A stretch of DNA of 5,603 nucleotides from Neptunomonas sp. (GTDB lineage Bacteria; Pseudomonadota; Gammaproteobacteria; Pseudomonadales; Balneatricaceae): positions 1-5,603 of the forward strand of contig SDWN01000577.1 in NCBI GenBank assembly GCA_004195305.1, read 5' to 3'. The notes under the pieces were generated by a model. It worked only from the letters and a program-made list of their open reading frames with translations, did not search any database and was not told the DNA's origin. Positions 1 through 5,450 of this stretch are shown here, piece after piece. The first letter of the stretch is position 1. Each line of letters starts with the position of its first letter. The position numbers were made by a program, and so were the translations under genes.

Positions 1-2
1 TG

Positions 3-77
3 TCTAAGGATTATGTGTCTAAGGACCAAACGTCTAAGGACAATGAGGTTGAGGACGATGCATCTAAGGAGAAGGCT
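3..77 (+). repeat. Five-copy 15-nt tandem repeat at the 5' end of the response regulator
   Basis: A core of TAAGGA recurs at 5-10, 20-25, 35-40 and 65-70, with a one-base variant TGAGGA at 50-55, giving an exact 15-nt period. In the regulator's frame each unit is five codons: SKDYV, SKDQT, SKDNE, VEDDA, SKEKA. The core also matches the Shine-Dalgarno consensus, and the last copy forms the AAGGAG placed 9 nt before the ATG at 81. It may encode a charged N-terminal extension, form a repeated leader, or both. The array may continue beyond the left edge. Confidence 0.8.
66..71 (+). promoter_or_regulatory. Ribosome binding site deciding the regulator start
   Basis: AAGGAG lies 9 nt upstream of the ATG at 81 and is the best ribosome binding site near any candidate start. 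The GTG at 15 has TAAGGA only 4 nt upstream, which is a cramped spacing. Confidence 0.6.
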
Positions 78-80
78 TCC

Positions 81-1427
81 ATGCAACAGGTTTTGATCAT
101 CGATGATGATCCGTCCATTCGTCGTTCGCTGGAGCTGCATCTTATCGATGAAGGGTTTGACCCACTGACCGCAGAGGATGGTGAGGAGGGGGTGGCAATG
201 GCGCTACAGCATGAGGTCAGTTTCGTGCTGCTGGACTTGCGGTTGCCTAAGTTGGGCGGCTTTGAGGTGCTGACGCAGATCAAGGCCGCTAAACCCTCAT
301 TGCCGGTGGTGGTGATTACCGCGTTCGACGATATGCAGACCGCCATCAAAGCGATCCGTTTAGGGGCGATCGACCATCTGGGTAAGCCGTTGGATCTGGA
401 TCAGCTCGATGAGGTGATCGATAAGATTCAGCAGATTGCGCTGCTGTCGGAGAAGGGGGTTCGCTTCAGCGATACGCCGGAGTGTAGTTTTGAGCCCAAC
501 ACCATCGTCGGGCGTAGCCGGGCGATGCGACAGGTCTTCAAGACCATCGGTGCGGTGGCAGACTCCAGAGATACGGTTCTGATTCAAGGCGCCAGTGGCA
601 CCGGTAAAGAGATGGTGGCCCGGGCGCTGCACTTTAACAGCCGCTATCATGACCGGCCTTTTATCGCAGTGGTTTGTTCGGCGTTAGCCGCCAATGTTCT
701 GGAGAGCGAGCTGTTCGGACATGAAAAGGGTGCTTTCACCGGTGCTCATCAGAGCAAACCCGGCCGGTTTGAGCTGGCCGAAGGCGGAACCCTGTTTCTG
801 GATGAGATCTCCGAAATATCAGCTGAAATTCAGCTGAAATTGCTACGGTTCCTGCAGGAGAAAGAGTTTGAACGGGTCGGCGGCTTGAATACGATCAAGG
901 CGGATGTCAGGGTGGTTGCCGCCACCAACAAGGACCTGGCCAAATCGGTTGCCGAAGGGCGCTTCCGGCAGGATCTGTTTTACCGCTTACGGGTGGTGAC
1001 GATTGAGCTGAGCTCCCTGAAAGAACGGGCGGAGGACATACCGCTGTTGGTGCCCTATTTCCTGGAGAAGATCCGCCGTGAAACCGGAAGTCAGATATCG
1101 GTGATGCCGCAGCAGATCATGGATCAGATTCAGAGTTATGCCTGGCCGGGCAATGTGCGCGAGCTTGAAAATGCGCTCAGGCGAGCCGTGTTGCTCTCCC
1201 CTGGCGATGTGCTATTACCGGAGACGTTGCAGCTGGACGGGGGTGTAGATGACCCACAATTGCCGCTACAGATCAAATCGATCCAGCAAGTGGAGCGCGA
1301 GCACATTGAAAATATCCTGGCCTACACCGGCTACGAGAAAAAACGCGCGGCGCTGATTCTCAACATCTCCAGACCGACGCTGGATAAGCGAATCCGTGAA
1401 TACCAGATCCAGATCCCAGCCAAATAA
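81..1427 (+). CDS. NtrC-family sigma-54-dependent response regulator
   Basis: Probable DNA-binding response regulator that, once phosphorylated by a partner histidine kinase, activates sigma-54 RNA polymerase. The three-domain order is complete. Numbered from a possible GTG start at 15 (470 aa), the receiver has acidic residues D30-D32, phospho-acceptor D74 in VLLDLRLP, T102 and K124. The AAA+ domain has Walker A GASGTGKE (192-199), the sigma-54 contact loop GAFTGA (239-244), Walker B GGTLFLDE (257-264) and WPGNVREL (377-384). A Fis-type helix-turn-helix covers about 427-465. I prefer the ATG at 81 (448 aa): AAGGAG lies 9 nt upstream and MQQVLIIDDD is a normal receiver N-terminus. However, the frame is open to the left edge, so a longer protein with SKDxx repeats is possible. 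Family assignment is firm; target genes and signal are unknown. It lies upstream of boxC on the same strand, but no sigma-54 promoter is seen between them. Confidence 0.95.
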   Translation: MQQVLIIDDDPSIRRSLELHLIDEGFDPLTAEDGEEGVAMALQHEVSFVLLDLRLPKLGGFEVLTQIKAAKPSLPVVVITAFDDMQTAIKAIRLGAIDHLGKPLDLDQLDEVIDKIQQIALLSEKGVRFSDTPECSFEPNTIVGRSRAMRQVFKTIGAVADSRDTVLIQGASGTGKEMVARALHFNSRYHDRPFIAVVCSALAANVLESELFGHEKGAFTGAHQSKPGRFELAEGGTLFLDEISEISAEIQLKLLRFLQEKEFERVGGLNTIKADVRVVAATNKDLAKSVAEGRFRQDLFYRLRVVTIELSSLKERAEDIPLLVPYFLEKIRRETGSQISVMPQQIMDQIQSYAWPGNVRELENALRRAVLLSPGDVLLPETLQLDGGVDDPQLPLQIKSIQQVEREHIENILAYTGYEKKRAALILNISRPTLDKRIREYQIQIPAK

Positions 1428-1454
1428 GGGCTCGTTCAGCCCGTTCCTGACGGG
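1428..1454 (+). other. Two mutually exclusive small hairpins after the regulator gene
   Basis: Immediately after the TAA stop, GGGCT (1428-1432) can pair with AGCCC (1438-1442). Alternatively CCCGT (1440-1444) can pair with ACGGG (1450-1454). The arms overlap at 1440-1442, so only one can form at a time. No T-run follows either, so this is not a standard intrinsic terminator. It may still weakly terminate or protect the 3' end. Confidence 0.3.
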
Positions 1455-1476
1455 ACTGCCACACTTCCAAAATTCC

Positions 1477-1500
1477 TGTAGCTCATATTTCAACCCGACA
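1477..1500 (+). repeat. Degenerate REP-like element
   Basis: This 24-nt stretch begins TGTAGCTC and ends TTCAACCCGACA. It matches the minus-strand element at 5155-5132 at 20 of 24 positions. The four differences are consecutive (ATAT instead of GGGC) and destroy the hairpin stem, so this looks like a decayed copy. An overlapping hairpin, CCGAC (1495-1499) with GTCGG (1504-1508) and loop ACCC, may have replaced the original fold. Confidence 0.6.
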
Positions 1501-1580
1501 CCCGTCGGTATAAATGACAACCTGCGACTAATTAATGTTTTCCGGTTCAGTGCATTCATCTAGCGCTTCGCTCGTAGCAC

Positions 1581-1586
1581 TATAAT
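1581..1586 (+). promoter_or_regulatory. Perfect sigma-70 -10 hexamer, weak -35
   Basis: TATAAT is an exact -10 consensus in the AT-rich gap before boxC. No good -35 lies 16-18 nt upstream; the nearest TTGACA-like sequence, TTCATC at 1555-1560, is 20 nt away. It could drive boxC only with an activator, or be chance in an AT-rich region. Confidence 0.25.
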
Positions 1587-1612
1587 GCCTGCGCCGTGGT
1601 TTTTGTGTTAAG

Positions 1613-1645
1613 TCTTTGTATTTGTATGTTTTCAACTCTTTGTAT
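1613..1645 (+). repeat. Iterated TTTGTAT motif upstream of boxC
   Basis: TTTGTAT occurs at 1615-1621, 1621-1627 and 1639-1645. The first and last are part of a longer 9-bp direct repeat, TCTTTGTAT (1613-1621 and 1637-1645). Start-to-start offsets are 6 and 18 bp. The copies sit just upstream of a promoter candidate and could bind a regulator, but T-rich DNA produces such repeats by chance more often than balanced DNA. Confidence 0.4.
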
Positions 1646-1648
1646 AGG

Positions 1649-1677
1649 TTGCTGTTATATCTCCATGGTGTGATATA
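1649..1677 (+). promoter_or_regulatory. Candidate sigma-70 promoter for boxC
   Basis: TTGCTG (1649-1654) and GATATA (1672-1677) are separated by 17 nt and resemble -35 and -10 boxes with moderate matches. The -10 overlaps a small inverted repeat, ATATG-T-CATAT (1675-1685), and is followed by the 10-bp palindrome CATTGCAATG (1687-1696). Operators in these places would suit repression. This is the better-spaced of the promoter candidates in the gap, but still a guess. Confidence 0.25.
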
Positions 1678-1696
1678 TGTCATATTCATTGCAATG
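1675..1696 (+). promoter_or_regulatory. Two adjacent small palindromes, possible operator
   Basis: ATATG (1675-1679) and CATAT (1681-1685) form an inverted repeat with a single central base. One base later comes the perfect palindrome CATTGCAATG (1687-1696), which contains TGCA. As I recall, BoxR/BzdR-type regulators of benzoyl-CoA genes bind repeated TGCA-containing sites. Only one TGCA is present here and the next is at 1551-1554, so the classical operator is not reproduced. Confidence 0.25.
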
Positions 1697-1730
1697 CGAG
1701 TAAATGGGAACTATATTTCATGTCTCAGGA

Positions 1731-1767
1731 CTGGCCGCTAGCGCCTGCCAGCAGTATCACACAGGAG
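1731..1767 (+). promoter_or_regulatory. boxC leader hairpin and ribosome binding site
   Basis: CTGGC (1731-1735) can pair with GCCAG (1747-1751); the loop holds the palindrome CGCTAGCG (1736-1743). Downstream, AGGAG (1763-1767) lies 8 nt before the ATG at 1776. This strong site fixes the boxC start there rather than at the in-frame ATG at 1704, which has no good ribosome binding site. Confidence 0.55.
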
Positions 1768-1775
1768 ACAAGCCG

Positions 1776-3425
1776 ATGATCGACTTTCAGACCCACCCCG
1801 ACCGTTATCGACACTGGGCGCTGACAACCCGTGGAGCCGTTGCGCATCTGACCCTGGGGGTGGATGAGCAGGGGGGCTTATTCGAGGGCTATGAGTTGAA
1901 AATGAACTCCTATGATCTGGGGGTCGATATTGAACTCTACGATGCCGTGCAGCGGCTTAGGTTTGAGCATCCTGAAGTCAAAACTGTGGTGATTGACTCC
2001 GCCGCCGAGCGAATTTTTTGTGCCGGTGCCAACATCCGCATGCTGGCAAGTGCGGCTCACGCGCATAAGGTGAACTTCTGCAAATTCACCAACGAAACCC
2101 GTAATGCCATAGAGGATGCCAGCGAATACTCCCGCCAGCGCTATATCAGTGCCATCAATGGCACGGCCGCCGGGGGTGGTTATGAGCTGGCGCTGGCCAC
2201 CGACTACATCATCCTGATCGATGATGGCAGTTCGACGGTGTCGTTACCGGAAGTGCCGTTGTTGGCGGTCCTGCCCGGTACCGGCGGTCTGACCCGGCTG
2301 TCCGATAAGCGTAAAGTCCGGCGTGATCTGGGTGATATTTTCTGCACCCTGGAGGAGGGGATCGGGGGGCGGAAAGCGGTCGACTGGCGGCTGGTGGATG
2401 AGGCTATTCCGGGCTCTAAATTCAGCCAACAGGTCGAACTGCGGGCGCTGGAGTTTGCTACGGCCTCCGACCGGCCCGATAAGGCTGTTGGGATCATGCT
2501 CACCCCGCTGGAGCGGTGCATCGATAAGGATTCTGTGCACTATAGCCATCTCAGTATCGAGTTGAACCGGGACCAGGCACTGGCGACGTTGACCCTCAAA
2601 GCAACCGACGCTACAGCGCCGCAAGACGCGCAGCAGATCCTGGCTCAGGGCGACCGGTTCTGGCCCCTGGCGCTGGCACGGCAGCTGGATGATGCCTTAC
2701 TGCATCTGCGCACAAATGAGGCGTTGCTTGGCACCCTGGTGTTTAAAACCGAGGGCGACCTGCAGAACGTCAATGCCTATGACCGGTTATTGGCCCGCGT
2801 GGCCGACGACTGGTTGGTGCGCGAAATCAGTCTGTATTGGAAGCGCACCTTGAAACGGATCGATGTCACCTCGCGCTCCAGTTTTGCCCTGGTCGAGCAG
2901 GGCAGTTGTTTTAGCGGTTTCCTGGCCGAACTGCTGTTTAGCGTGGATCGCAGCTATATGCTCGAGGGGCAGCGTGACGATGATCCGCGCGCACCAGCAA
3001 AAATCCGGCTGAGCAGTTTTAATTTTGGTCCCCTGCCGATGCCCAATGGCTTGTCACGGCTGCAGACCCGGTTTCTGGGCGAGCCGGACAGCCTGGCCAA
3101 CGCGCAGGCGCTAATCGGAGAGGATCTCGACGCCCCTGCGGCGCAGCAAGCGGGCCTGATTACCGAGGCGTTGGACGATATCGATTGGGATGATGAGATC
3201 AGAATGGTGATCGAAGCCCGTGCCAGTTTCTCGCCGGATGCATTGACCGGGATGGAGGCGAATCTGCGCTTTGCCGGTCCTGAAACGATGGAGAGCAAGA
3301 TCTTCGGGCGCTTAAGTGCGTGGCAAAACTGGATCTTTCAACGCCCCAATGCGGTCGGTGATCAGGGCGCGTTGAAATCATATGGCACCGGAAAACGGCC
3401 CGAATACAACCCCGAGCGAGTCTGA
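1776..3425 (+). CDS. boxC: Benzoyl-CoA-dihydrodiol / 2,3-epoxybenzoyl-CoA lyase BoxC
   Basis: Ring-opening enzyme of the aerobic benzoyl-CoA pathway. It hydrolytically cleaves 2,3-epoxybenzoyl-CoA (historically described as the dihydrodiol) to 3,4-dehydroadipyl-CoA semialdehyde and formate in the cytoplasm. The 549-aa product is about the family length. It belongs to the crotonase superfamily: the first half has SYDLGVDIELYDA (45-57), FCAGANIRML (81-90), VNFCKFTNETRN (99-110), GTAAGGGYELALATD (129-143) and LPGTGGLTRL (166-175). The second half has the BoxC-type SSFALVEQGSCFSGFLAELL (368-387) followed by DRSYML (391-396). These stretches are what I recognise as BoxC rather than an ordinary enoyl-CoA hydratase. 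The start at 1776 is set by AGGAG and by MIDFQTHPDRYRHW, the usual N-terminus; an ATG at 1704 would add 24 unsupported residues. boxB follows after 128 nt, in the same direction. No frameshift or missing segment is visible. Confidence 0.96.
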   Translation: MIDFQTHPDRYRHWALTTRGAVAHLTLGVDEQGGLFEGYELKMNSYDLGVDIELYDAVQRLRFEHPEVKTVVIDSAAERIFCAGANIRMLASAAHAHKVNFCKFTNETRNAIEDASEYSRQRYISAINGTAAGGGYELALATDYIILIDDGSSTVSLPEVPLLAVLPGTGGLTRLSDKRKVRRDLGDIFCTLEEGIGGRKAVDWRLVDEAIPGSKFSQQVELRALEFATASDRPDKAVGIMLTPLERCIDKDSVHYSHLSIELNRDQALATLTLKATDATAPQDAQQILAQGDRFWPLALARQLDDALLHLRTNEALLGTLVFKTEGDLQNVNAYDRLLARVADDWLVREISLYWKRTLKRIDVTSRSSFALVEQGSCFSGFLAELLFSVDRSYMLEGQRDDDPRAPAKIRLSSFNFGPLPMPNGLSRLQTRFLGEPDSLANAQALIGEDLDAPAAQQAGLITEALDDIDWDDEIRMVIEARASFSPDALTGMEANLRFAGPETMESKIFGRLSAWQNWIFQRPNAVGDQGALKSYGTGKRPEYNPERV

Positions 3426-3452
3426 AAACGGCCTGGGTCGCATCGCCATCCC

Positions 3453-3511
3453 TGGCTCCTTGCGACATATGACCCACAGGGACGTGGGAAATGTAGAAAA
3501 TGCAGGAGCCA
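3453..3511 (+). other. Long-range inverted repeat between boxC and boxB
   Basis: TGGCTCCT (3453-3460) and AGGAGCCA (3504-3511) are perfect 8-bp complements. Allowing one bulged T (3461), the stem extends by GC (3462-3463) with GC (3502-3503). The enclosed loop holds its own hairpin, CCCAC (3473-3477) with GTGGG (3484-3488). In the mRNA this would make a two-tier stem-loop between the two cistrons. No T-run follows, so it is more likely an RNA stability, processing or translational element than a terminator. Confidence 0.5.
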
Positions 3512-3521
3512 TTTCCTACCC

Positions 3522-3535
3522 ATCCATCCTTGGAT
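3522..3535 (+). other. Small hairpin just upstream of boxB
   Basis: ATCCA (3522-3526) pairs with TGGAT (3531-3535) across loop TCCT, ending 18 nt before the boxB ATG. The boxB ribosome binding site itself is poor: GGA at 3548-3550, very close to the start codon. Structure here could therefore influence boxB translation. Confidence 0.35.
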
Positions 3536-3553
3536 ATAAGTGAGAACGGAACC

Positions 3554-5035
3554 ATGAGCAATGCGACGGTTGAAGTGAATTACGACGATTTGATTCCCAA
3601 TAATGTAAACCTGTCTGAAGACCGGGCGCTGAAAAAGGCACTGGAGGCCTGGCATCCGGGGTATATCGATTGGTGGAAAAGTATGGGGCCGGAGGGCTTT
3701 CAGGAATCAGAGGTCTATCTGCGCACGGCTGTAGGGGTTGATCCTGCGGGTTGGGCTACCTTCGATTATGTCAAAATGCCGGACTATCGTTGGGGTATCC
3801 TGCTGGCACCTCAGGAGGAGGGGCGTACCATCCCCTTCGGAAAACATAAAGGCGAGCCCGTTTGGCAGGCGGTGCCAGCCGAATATCGAGCCATGTTACG
3901 CCGTTTGATCGTGATTCAGGGGGATACCGAACCGGCGTCGGTCGAGCAGCAGCGCCACCTCGGCAAGACCTGTCCTTCGCTCTATGATCTGCGTAATCTG
4001 TTTCAGGTCAATGTCGAAGAGGGACGTCATCTATGGGCGATGGTCTATCTGTTGCAGAAATATTTTGGCCGGGATGGACGGGATGAAGCCAAAGCATTGC
4101 TCGGGCGTCAGTCCGGCAGTGAGGACCGGCCCCGTATTCTGGGTGCCTTCAACGAGGATACCCCCGATTGGTTGTCGTTTTTCATGTTCACCTTCTTCAC
4201 CGATCGCGACGGCAAGATGCAGCTGGAGTCGTTGGCGCAGTCAGGCTTTGACCCCTTGGCGCGTACCTGTCGCTTCATGTTGATGGAGGAAGCCCACCAT
4301 ATGTTTGTCGGTGAATCGGGCGTAGGGCGCATCATCCAGCGCACCTGCGAGGCGATGAAAGCGGCGGGGATCTCTGACCCTTACGCCATCGACGCGATAC
4401 GCAAACTGGGCGTGATCGATCTGCCAACCCTGCAGAAAAAAGCTAACTTTCACATTACGGTCTCGCGTGACCTGTTTGGTGCGGAGATCTCGACCAATGG
4501 CGCCAACGCCTTTAATGCGGGCCTCAAAGGGCGCTTCAGAGAAACCAAGATCGATGATGACCACCAGCTGGAGAATGCTTTTTATTCGGTGCTCAGGTTG
4601 GAAAACAATCAGTTTGTGACCCAGCAGGTGCCAGCGTTGACGGCGATTAATGCCCGGTTATTGGATGACTACATCAAAGACTGTCAGGCGGGCTTGAATC
4701 GCTGGAACAAAATCTTAGAAAAAGAGGGGGTTGAGTTTGTGTTAAGCCAGCCCCATCCGGCGTTTAATCGTCGGGTTGGCGAATTTGCAGGCTTGTCGGT
4801 CAGCCCCGATGGCATCTTGCTGACCGAAGTCGAGTGGCAGCAACAGCGAGATCGCTGGCTCCCCTCTGACGCGGATCTGGACTATATCAGCGGACTAATG
4901 ACCGCCGTTACCGATGTGGGCCAGTACGCCGGTTGGATAGCCCCACCCAAGATCGGGATCAACAAGCAAGACGGCGACTTTGAATATGTGTGTATCGATA
5001 AGCCGGAACGCTGCCCCGCTGAGCGAGAGGCCTGA
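3554..5035 (+). CDS. boxB: Benzoyl-CoA 2,3-epoxidase, di-iron subunit BoxB
   Basis: Oxygenase component that epoxidises CoA-activated benzoate to 2,3-epoxybenzoyl-CoA using O2 and electrons delivered from NADPH by the reductase BoxA. The 493-aa product is slightly longer than the roughly 473-aa Azoarcus protein. All six ligands I recall for the BoxB di-iron centre are present at a constant +6 offset: E126 (QGDTEP), E156 and H159 (EEGRHLW), D217 (FFTDRDG), E246 and H249 (MEEAHHM). Other characteristic stretches are YDDLIPNNVNL (10-20) and FGKHKGEPVW (95-104). The start at 3554 gives MSNATVEVNYDDLIPNNV, which fits the family. An upstream in-frame ATG at 3500 would add 18 residues without support. 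The ribosome binding site is weak (GGA at 3548-3550). It lies downstream of boxC, probably in one transcript. boxA is not adjacent: a convergent gene follows. Confidence 0.96.
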   Translation: MSNATVEVNYDDLIPNNVNLSEDRALKKALEAWHPGYIDWWKSMGPEGFQESEVYLRTAVGVDPAGWATFDYVKMPDYRWGILLAPQEEGRTIPFGKHKGEPVWQAVPAEYRAMLRRLIVIQGDTEPASVEQQRHLGKTCPSLYDLRNLFQVNVEEGRHLWAMVYLLQKYFGRDGRDEAKALLGRQSGSEDRPRILGAFNEDTPDWLSFFMFTFFTDRDGKMQLESLAQSGFDPLARTCRFMLMEEAHHMFVGESGVGRIIQRTCEAMKAAGISDPYAIDAIRKLGVIDLPTLQKKANFHITVSRDLFGAEISTNGANAFNAGLKGRFRETKIDDDHQLENAFYSVLRLENNQFVTQQVPALTAINARLLDDYIKDCQAGLNRWNKILEKEGVEFVLSQPHPAFNRRVGEFAGLSVSPDGILLTEVEWQQQRDRWLPSDADLDYISGLMTAVTDVGQYAGWIAPPKIGINKQDGDFEYVCIDKPERCPAEREA

Positions 5036-5053
5036 GTCATCATGAGTCGGGGA

Positions 5054-5085
5054 TGTAGCCGCACGACGGCAGCGTGGCACCTACA
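5054..5085 (+). repeat. Imperfect GTAG/CTAC-bounded palindrome
   Basis: TGTAG (5054-5058) is complementary to CTACA (5081-5085), and inside them CACG (5062-5065) pairs with CGTG (5073-5076); the bases between are mismatched. The right arm can instead pair outward: CCTACA (5080-5085) with TGTAGG (5095-5100), and GGCACC (5076-5081) with GGTGCC (5121-5126). It looks like a diverged member of the palindrome cluster that follows. Confidence 0.45.
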
Positions 5086-5094
5086 GGACGTTGT

Positions 5095-5118
5095 TGTAGG
5101 TCGGAATTTATTCCGACA
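5095..5118 (+). repeat. REP-like palindrome, plus orientation
   Basis: A GTAG head (5096-5099) is followed by an 8-bp perfect stem: GTCGGAAT (5100-5107) and ATTCCGAC (5110-5117), with TT between. A GTAG head before a short hairpin is the layout known for REP sequences recognised by REP-associated tyrosine transposases. It sits 60 nt after the boxB stop and would also fold in the boxB mRNA 3' end. Confidence 0.65.
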
Positions 5119-5131
5119 AGGGTGCCGCATG

Positions 5132-5155
5132 TGTCGGGTTGAAGCCCGAGCTACA
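5132..5155 (-). repeat. REP-like palindrome, inverted partner
   Basis: Read on the minus strand from 5155, it begins TGTAGCTCGGGC and ends CAACCCGACA. It has a GTAG head and a hairpin of TCGGG with CCCGA plus a wobble pair and an inner A-T pair. It faces the plus-strand element across 13 nt, so the two form an inverted pair as in REPIN units. A decayed relative lies at 1477-1500. Confidence 0.65.
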
Positions 5156-5244
5156 AATCAGATATACATGCGTGGATTGGTATTTATTTCGAGACGACTA
5201 TGGGTGGTGATCTTCATCCGTTGGTGAGTCAGGTCATTTTGCTC

Positions 5245-5439
5245 CTACTCCTGCTCAGAGATTTCTGCCTCCATCCAAAAGCTCATCGTATGCAGGTGGT
5301 TGGTGCCTGAATATAGGATGCTCCAGGGCATCCGCACGCCAAAGTCACGCCAGCTCTTGCCGCCCAGGCTGCGATCGGACTGGGGTGGTAGAGACGGGAT
5401 GGCATCTGAGCGGTAGGCAGACTCGGCATAGGCCTGCAT
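5245..5439 (-). pseudogene. C-terminal part of an unrecognised convergent protein (second frame)
   Basis: From the ATG at 5439 this reads 64 codons to a TAG, including SLGGKSWRDFG and MPWSILYSGTNHLHTMSFW. The composition is protein-like, with no signal peptide or clear membrane segment. I do not recognise the family. It lies 11 nt after the stop of the reading frame entering from the right edge, in a different frame. Either it is a separate small gene with a weak ribosome binding site (AAAGAAG), or it is the true C-terminus of that upstream gene, disconnected by a frameshift. I lean slightly to the frameshift because 64 aa beginning mid-helix is unusual for a free-standing protein. It converges on boxB. 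Confidence 0.45.
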
Positions 5440-5450
5440 CGATGCTTCTT

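Noticed and set aside
820..841. 11-bp tandem duplication CAGCTGAAATT in the regulator gene
   Set aside because: The encoded AAA+ segment (ISAEIQLKLLRFLQE) has normal family length and sequence, so the repeat is a codon coincidence, not an insertion.
1704..1775. 24-residue N-terminal extension of BoxC from an upstream ATG
   Set aside because: There is no good ribosome binding site at 1704, whereas AGGAG sits 8 nt before 1776, where the family N-terminus begins.
2204..2624. Long minus-strand open frames inside boxC
   Set aside because: They lie opposite a well-conserved gene and their translations (rich in R, S, P) look like antisense shadow frames, not a family.
3500..3553. 18-residue N-terminal extension of BoxB
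   Set aside because: The ATG at 3500 lies inside the intergenic stem, has no ribosome binding site, and precedes the recognisable BoxB start MSNATVEVNYDDLIPNN.
4241..4564. Minus-strand open frame inside boxB
   Set aside because: It overlaps the conserved di-iron region of boxB and has no recognisable product or ribosome binding site.
5033..5048. TGAGTC direct repeat at the boxB stop
   Set aside because: Two copies of a 6-mer spanning a stop codon are too short to support a site.
5042..5227. 61-residue plus-strand open frame after boxB
   Set aside because: It runs through the palindrome cluster, has no ribosome binding site, and its translation is unlike a folded protein.
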